This document shows, piece by piece, positions 5,556-7,888 of a DNA stretch of 7,888 nucleotides. Both the position numbers and the translations under genes were made by a program. Source of the stretch: Comamonas sp. lk (GTDB lineage Bacteria; Pseudomonadota; Gammaproteobacteria; Burkholderiales; Burkholderiaceae_C). How positions within the stretch are numbered: position 1 is the first letter of the stretch; every line of letters begins with the position of its first letter. Below the pieces are notes generated by a model. That model did not search any database. It was not told the origin of the DNA and saw only the letters and a program-made list of their open reading frames with translations. Where the stretch lies: NCBI GenBank assembly GCA_945901215.1, contig CAMDKE010000120.1:1-7888 (forward strand). Direction: 5' to 3'.

Positions 5556-5841
5556 AGATCATCCGTTCCTTAAGGTGTTGGTCGCGCGCCGAAATCACGC
5601 GGATCAGGGTCTGGCCACTGCGCAGTGTGAAGAAAATCGCCAGGGCTCTACCGCGATGGGTGCGCCCCAAGGCGCGATAACGCGTCTCTTGTGCGCTGTG
5701 GCGCTCGTCTGGTGTCAGGAAAAGCGGCTGGTTCAGAAAGACTTCTTCCGCTTCAGCCTGCGACACACCGTGCTTGTCGACATTTTTGCGCTCGTTTCCA
5801 TCGTCCCATTGGAAGCCGATGACAAGCGCAAGATCAAACAT
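5539..5841 (-). CDS. brnT: BrnT-family ribonuclease toxin
   Basis: The 100-residue product has the layout of BrnT toxins, small RelE-fold ribonucleases that inhibit growth by cutting RNA: GFQWDDGNERKNVDKHGVS (9-27), then AEAEEVFLNQPL, DERHSAQETRYRALGRT (45-61), a central sheet segment LAIFFTLR and the C-terminal LIRVISARDQHLKER (79-93). The conserved basic and acidic residues of the family (K23, H24, R75, R81, R86) appear present, so the toxin is probably intact. The ATG at 5841 places the conserved FxWD segment at residue 10. An upstream in-frame start at 6108 would run through the divergent parD gene and is rejected. No Shine-Dalgarno is visible and the predicted transcription start falls at the ATG, so the message may be leaderless. 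The gene overlaps the following antitoxin by 17 nt. Confidence 0.85.
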   Translation of the reverse strand: MFDLALVIGFQWDDGNERKNVDKHGVSQAEAEEVFLNQPLFLTPDERHSAQETRYRALGRTHRGRALAIFFTLRSGQTLIRVISARDQHLKERMIYAQSH

Positions 5842-5842
5842 A

Positions 5843-5876
5843 TTTGTATGTTGTTGCGATATACAAAAAATGTCAA
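5843..5876 (-). promoter_or_regulatory. brnTA promoter with candidate operator
   Basis: The minus strand has a perfect -35 box TTGACA (5876-5871). At 17 bp spacing the -10 would be CAACAT (5853-5848), a poor match. A perfect 7-bp inverted repeat, TTTGTAT (5843-5849) and ATACAAA (5861-5867) with an 11-nt spacer, brackets this -10 and ends 1 bp before the brnT ATG. Ribbon-helix-helix antitoxins bind such repeats, so this is the obvious autorepression site. Confidence 0.6.
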
Positions 5877-5908
5877 GGCCCGGCGTTCCAATTACCCAGC
5901 ACCAGCCA

Positions 5909-5936
5909 TTGGCAAGCTTTGCCAAGCCGCTAAACT
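5909..5936 (+). promoter_or_regulatory. parDE promoter with candidate operator
   Basis: A perfect 7-bp inverted repeat TTGGCAA-GCT-TTGCCAA occupies 5909-5925. Its first six bases, TTGGCA (5909-5914), match the -35 consensus in five of six positions. After 16 bp follows TAAACT (5931-5936), a four-of-six -10 box. The repeat would therefore cover the -35, as expected for autorepression by ParD or ParDE. The predicted transcription start (about 5943) is next to the parD ATG at 5944. Confidence 0.55.
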
Positions 5937-5943
5937 CCGGGGC

Positions 5944-6216
5944 ATGAGCACCGTGACCATGAACATCTCTCTGACCGAAGACCTCAAAGCCTTTGTAGAC
6001 AGCCGAATCAAGGCCCGTGGCTACAGTTCTGCCAGCGAATATGTGCGTGACCTTGTGCGTCGTGACGAGGAACGGGCGGCGCAGGAGCGCTTCAAGACGC
6101 TGATACAAGACGGATTGGATTCGGGGCCGGACGCACGCAATTGGGACACCTTGCGCACGGGCTGGACGGCGCGCATTGAGGCCGCACGCGGCGCAAAGCT
6201 GCCGCAGTCCACGTGA
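5944..6216 (+). CDS. parD: ParD-family antitoxin
   Basis: The 90-residue protein has a ribbon-helix-helix N-terminus, MNISLTEDLKAFVDSRI (6-22), then the ParD hallmark GYSSASEYVRDLVRRDEERA (26-45). The tail FKTLIQDGLDSGPDARNW should form the helix that wraps the toxin. ParD antitoxins dimerise, bind their own promoter and block ParE. The start at 5944 fits the family, though Met6 is a possible alternative because the usual MNISL start coincides with it. Only a weak GGGG precedes Met1, and the predicted promoter would give an almost leaderless message. The gene overlaps parE by 4 nt (GTGA), so the two are translationally coupled, and an inverted repeat sits in its promoter. It diverges from brnT, with 102 bp between start codons. 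Confidence 0.9.
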   Translation: MSTVTMNISLTEDLKAFVDSRIKARGYSSASEYVRDLVRRDEERAAQERFKTLIQDGLDSGPDARNWDTLRTGWTARIEAARGAKLPQST

Positions 6217-6536
6217 CGCGCCTGGTGCTATTCGCCCGGGCCGCTGACGACCTGGAGCAAGCCTTTGCCTACTATCTTGATGCCGCCAAGCTGCAGCTCG
6301 CGGAGCGTTTTCGCGACGCCGTGGGCGAAGCCCTGGCCCATATTGAGCGCCATCCGTCCACAGGCTCCACGCGGCATTCGGTGTCTGACGCCCAACCGCC
6401 CTTGCGGTTTTGGACGATCAACAAGTTTCCCTATGCGGTGTTTTGTTTCGCACATCTGCAACACCCGGACCCACACATCCATATTGTTCGCGTGCTGCAC
6501 CAAGCCTCGGACATTCCGCACCACCTGCAAGACTGA
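6213..6536 (+). CDS. parE: ParE/RelE-superfamily toxin
   Basis: The 107-residue product has ParE features: an N-terminal strand (TRLVLFA), the helix segment AADDLEQAFAYYLDAA (10-25), a second helix AERFRDAVGEALAHIERHP (30-48), then PLRFWTINKFPYAVFCF (63-79) and the C-terminal strand IVRVLHQASDIPHHL (91-105). ParE toxins poison DNA gyrase, while RelE relatives cut mRNA; family membership does not settle the target here. It starts with GTG at 6213, inside the parD stop region (GTGA), which is the normal coupling for an antitoxin-first pair. No stop or frameshift interrupts it, so it is probably functional. It ends only 17 nt before the prfC start, so prfC may be read from the parDE transcript. 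Confidence 0.88.
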   Translation: MTRLVLFARAADDLEQAFAYYLDAAKLQLAERFRDAVGEALAHIERHPSTGSTRHSVSDAQPPLRFWTINKFPYAVFCFAHLQHPDPHIHIVRVLHQASDIPHHLQD

Positions 6537-6553
6537 ACCTGGAAACCCCCGCC

Positions 6554-7888
6554 GTGTCCTTCGCCTCCGAAACCCGCCGCCGCCGCACATTCGCCATCAT
6601 TTCCCACCCGGACGCGGGCAAGACCACGCTCACCGAAAAGCTCTTGCTGTTCTCCGGCGCAATCCAGATTGCCGGGTCGGTGAAGGCGCGCAAGGCCAGT
6701 CGCCACGCCACCAGCGACTGGATGGAGATCGAGAAGCAGCGCGGGATTTCGGTGGCGTCCTCGGTGATGCAGATGGTGTACCGCGACCACGTCATCAACC
6801 TGCTGGACACGCCCGGGCACAAAGACTTCTCGGAAGACACCTACCGCGTGCTGACCGCCGTGGACGCGGCGCTGATGGTGATTGACGCGGCCAACGGTGT
6901 GGAGGCGCAGACGCGACGCCTGATTGAGGTGTGCCGCCAGCGCAACACGCCCATCATCACCTTCGTTAACAAAATGGACCGCGAGGTGCGCGAGCCGCTG
7001 GACATCTTGGACGAGATCGAGCGCGAACTCGGCATGCCCTGCGTGCCCATGACCTGGCCGGTGGGCCAGGGCAAGCTGTTTGGCGGCATCATCAACCTGC
7101 GTACCCAAGCGATGACGGTGTTCGAGAGCGGCAGCGAGCGCCTGCCGCAAGACTTTGACGCCATTGCCCTGTCGCACCCCGCAGCGCTGCAACAGCGCTT
7201 TGGCCATGAGTGGACCAGCGCCGTGGAAAGCATGGAGCTGGCCACCGGCGCCTCCCCCGCCTGGGACCATGCCGCCTTTTTGGCGGGCAAGCAAACCCCG
7301 GTGTTTTTTGGCTCGGGCGTAAACAACTTTGGCGTGATGGAAGTGCTCGACGCCCTGGTGGACCTGGCCCCGGCGCCGCAAAGCCGCACCAGCACGCTGC
7401 TGGTGAACAAGGTGCCAGTCGTGAAAGTGATGCAGCCCGAGGACGAGCAGTTCAGCGGCGTGGTGTTCAAGGTGCAGGCCAATATGGACGCCAACCACCG
7501 CGACCGCATTGCCTTTGTGCGCATGGCCTCGGGCAAATACTCGCCGGGCATGAAGCTCAAGGTCATGCGCACCGCCAAAGAGCTGCGGCCCACCAGCGTG
7601 GTCACCTTCATGAGCCAGCGCCGCGAGGCCGTGGAAGAGGCCTATGCCGGCGACATCGTGGGCTTTACCACGCACGGCGGCGTGCAGCTGGGCGACACCA
7701 TTACCGACGGCAGCATCAACCTGCAATACACCGGCCTGCCGTTTTTTGCGCCCGAGCTGTTCATGACCGTGGTGCTGCGCAACCCGCTGCGCACCAAACA
7801 ATTGCAGCAAGGCCTGGCGCAGCTGGGCGAAGAAGGCGCGATTCAGGTGTTCCGCCCCGAAGTCGGCGGCAACATGCTGCTCGGCGCT
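6554..7888 (+). CDS. prfC: Peptide chain release factor 3 (C-terminus beyond the right edge)
   Basis: RF3 is a translational GTPase that ejects RF1 or RF2 from the ribosome after peptide release. The visible 445 residues (the E. coli protein has about 529) begin with a GTG start giving (M)SFASETRRRRTFAII. GTPase motifs are clear: G1 SHPDAGKTT (17-25), switch I QRGISVASS (62-70), G3 DTPGH (85-89) and G4 NKMD (138-141). The N-terminal stretch GSVKARKASRHATSDWMEIE (41-60) is diagnostic for RF3 rather than EF-G. Later segments such as NNFGV, SGVVFKVQANMD and FFAPELF fit RF3 domains II and III. No ATG lies at a suitable place. An in-frame CTG at 6539 is possible, but GTG fits family length best. 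The Shine-Dalgarno is poor and only 17 nt separate the start from the parE stop. The frame is open to the window end. Confidence 0.96.
   Translation, partial: MSFASETRRRRTFAIISHPDAGKTTLTEKLLLFSGAIQIAGSVKARKASRHATSDWMEIEKQRGISVASSVMQMVYRDHVINLLDTPGHKDFSEDTYRVLTAVDAALMVIDAANGVEAQTRRLIEVCRQRNTPIITFVNKMDREVREPLDILDEIERELGMPCVPMTWPVGQGKLFGGIINLRTQAMTVFESGSERLPQDFDAIALSHPAALQQRFGHEWTSAVESMELATGASPAWDHAAFLAGKQTPVFFGSGVNNFGVMEVLDALVDLAPAPQSRTSTLLVNKVPVVKVMQPEDEQFSGVVFKVQANMDANHRDRIAFVRMASGKYSPGMKLKVMRTAKELRPTSVVTFMSQRREAVEEAYAGDIVGFTTHGGVQLGDTITDGSINLQYTGLPFFAPELFMTVVLRNPLRTKQLQQGLAQLGEEGAIQVFRPEVGGNMLLGA

Noticed and set aside
5518..5943. Longer parD open frame starting at 5518
   Set aside because: It crosses brnT and the shared intergenic region in antisense. 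ParD homology starts at 5944.
5842..6108. Longer brnT open frame starting at 6108
   Set aside because: It would run antisense through parD and its promoter. BrnT family homology begins near residue 9 of the 5841 start.
6431..7810. 459-residue open frame antisense to prfC
   Set aside because: The product is His/Gly/Val-rich with no family features, as expected from the opposite strand of a GC-rich conserved gene.
1..7888. CRISPR arrays, tRNA or rRNA genes, insertion sequences and phage genes
   Set aside because: I looked for regularly spaced repeats, tRNA-like cloverleaf ends, terminal inverted repeats with target duplications and transposase or integrase motifs, and saw none.

Overview
This window looks like chromosomal DNA from a betaproteobacterium, most likely Burkholderiales and close to Comamonadaceae (Acidovorax, Polaromonas or Rhodoferax type). 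That rests on three things: the high GC content, the close match of the proteins to what I remember of that group, and an S-adenosylhomocysteine (SAH) riboswitch in front of an ahcY-tlyA-metF cluster. Most of the window is housekeeping DNA. All calls come from reading the sequence and from memory of protein families; no database search was run.

Layout from left to right. (a) 1-173, minus strand: the N-terminal third or so of ribosomal protein L13 (rplM), whose gene runs off the left edge. Its promoter and a structured leader of about 120 nt lie in 174-305. (b) 372-1262, plus strand: rlmJ, a 23S rRNA adenine methyltransferase, divergent from rplM. (c) 1289-4591, minus strand, transcribed ahcY -> tlyA -> metF with gaps of 11 and 7 nt: SAH hydrolase, a TlyA-type rRNA methyltransferase with an unusual acidic insertion, and methylenetetrahydrofolate reductase. 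(d) 4592-4770: the ahcY leader, with a recognisable promoter -10, an SAH riboswitch starting at the predicted transcription start, and two candidate switching structures downstream. (e) 4793-5212, minus strand: a hotdog-fold acyl-CoA thioesterase. (f) 5253-6536: two type II toxin-antitoxin modules back to back, BrnT/BrnA on the minus strand and ParD/ParE on the plus strand. They share a 102-bp intergenic region in which each has its own inverted repeat and promoter. (g) 6554 to the right edge, plus strand: prfC (release factor 3), starting 17 nt after parE and cut by the window end.

How the genes work together. AhcY removes SAH, the inhibitory by-product of every SAM-dependent methylation. 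MetF supplies methyl-tetrahydrofolate for remaking methionine from homocysteine, and TlyA uses SAM. One SAH-responsive leader therefore probably controls SAH removal, methyl-group supply and one methyltransferase together. RlmJ, TlyA, L13 and RF3 all concern the ribosome or translation, but only TlyA shares a transcription unit with the SAM-cycle genes.

The points most worth a second look are the ahcY leader (8-bp and 7-bp alternative pairings that would compete with the SAH aptamer and engage a terminator-like stem and the Shine-Dalgarno), the divergent toxin-antitoxin pair with apparently leaderless promoters, the acidic insertion in TlyA, and a perfect 9-bp hairpin at the start of the metF coding sequence. 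I see no entirely new kind of system here; the novelty is in regulatory detail and gene arrangement. I found no tRNA, rRNA, CRISPR array, insertion sequence or phage gene.
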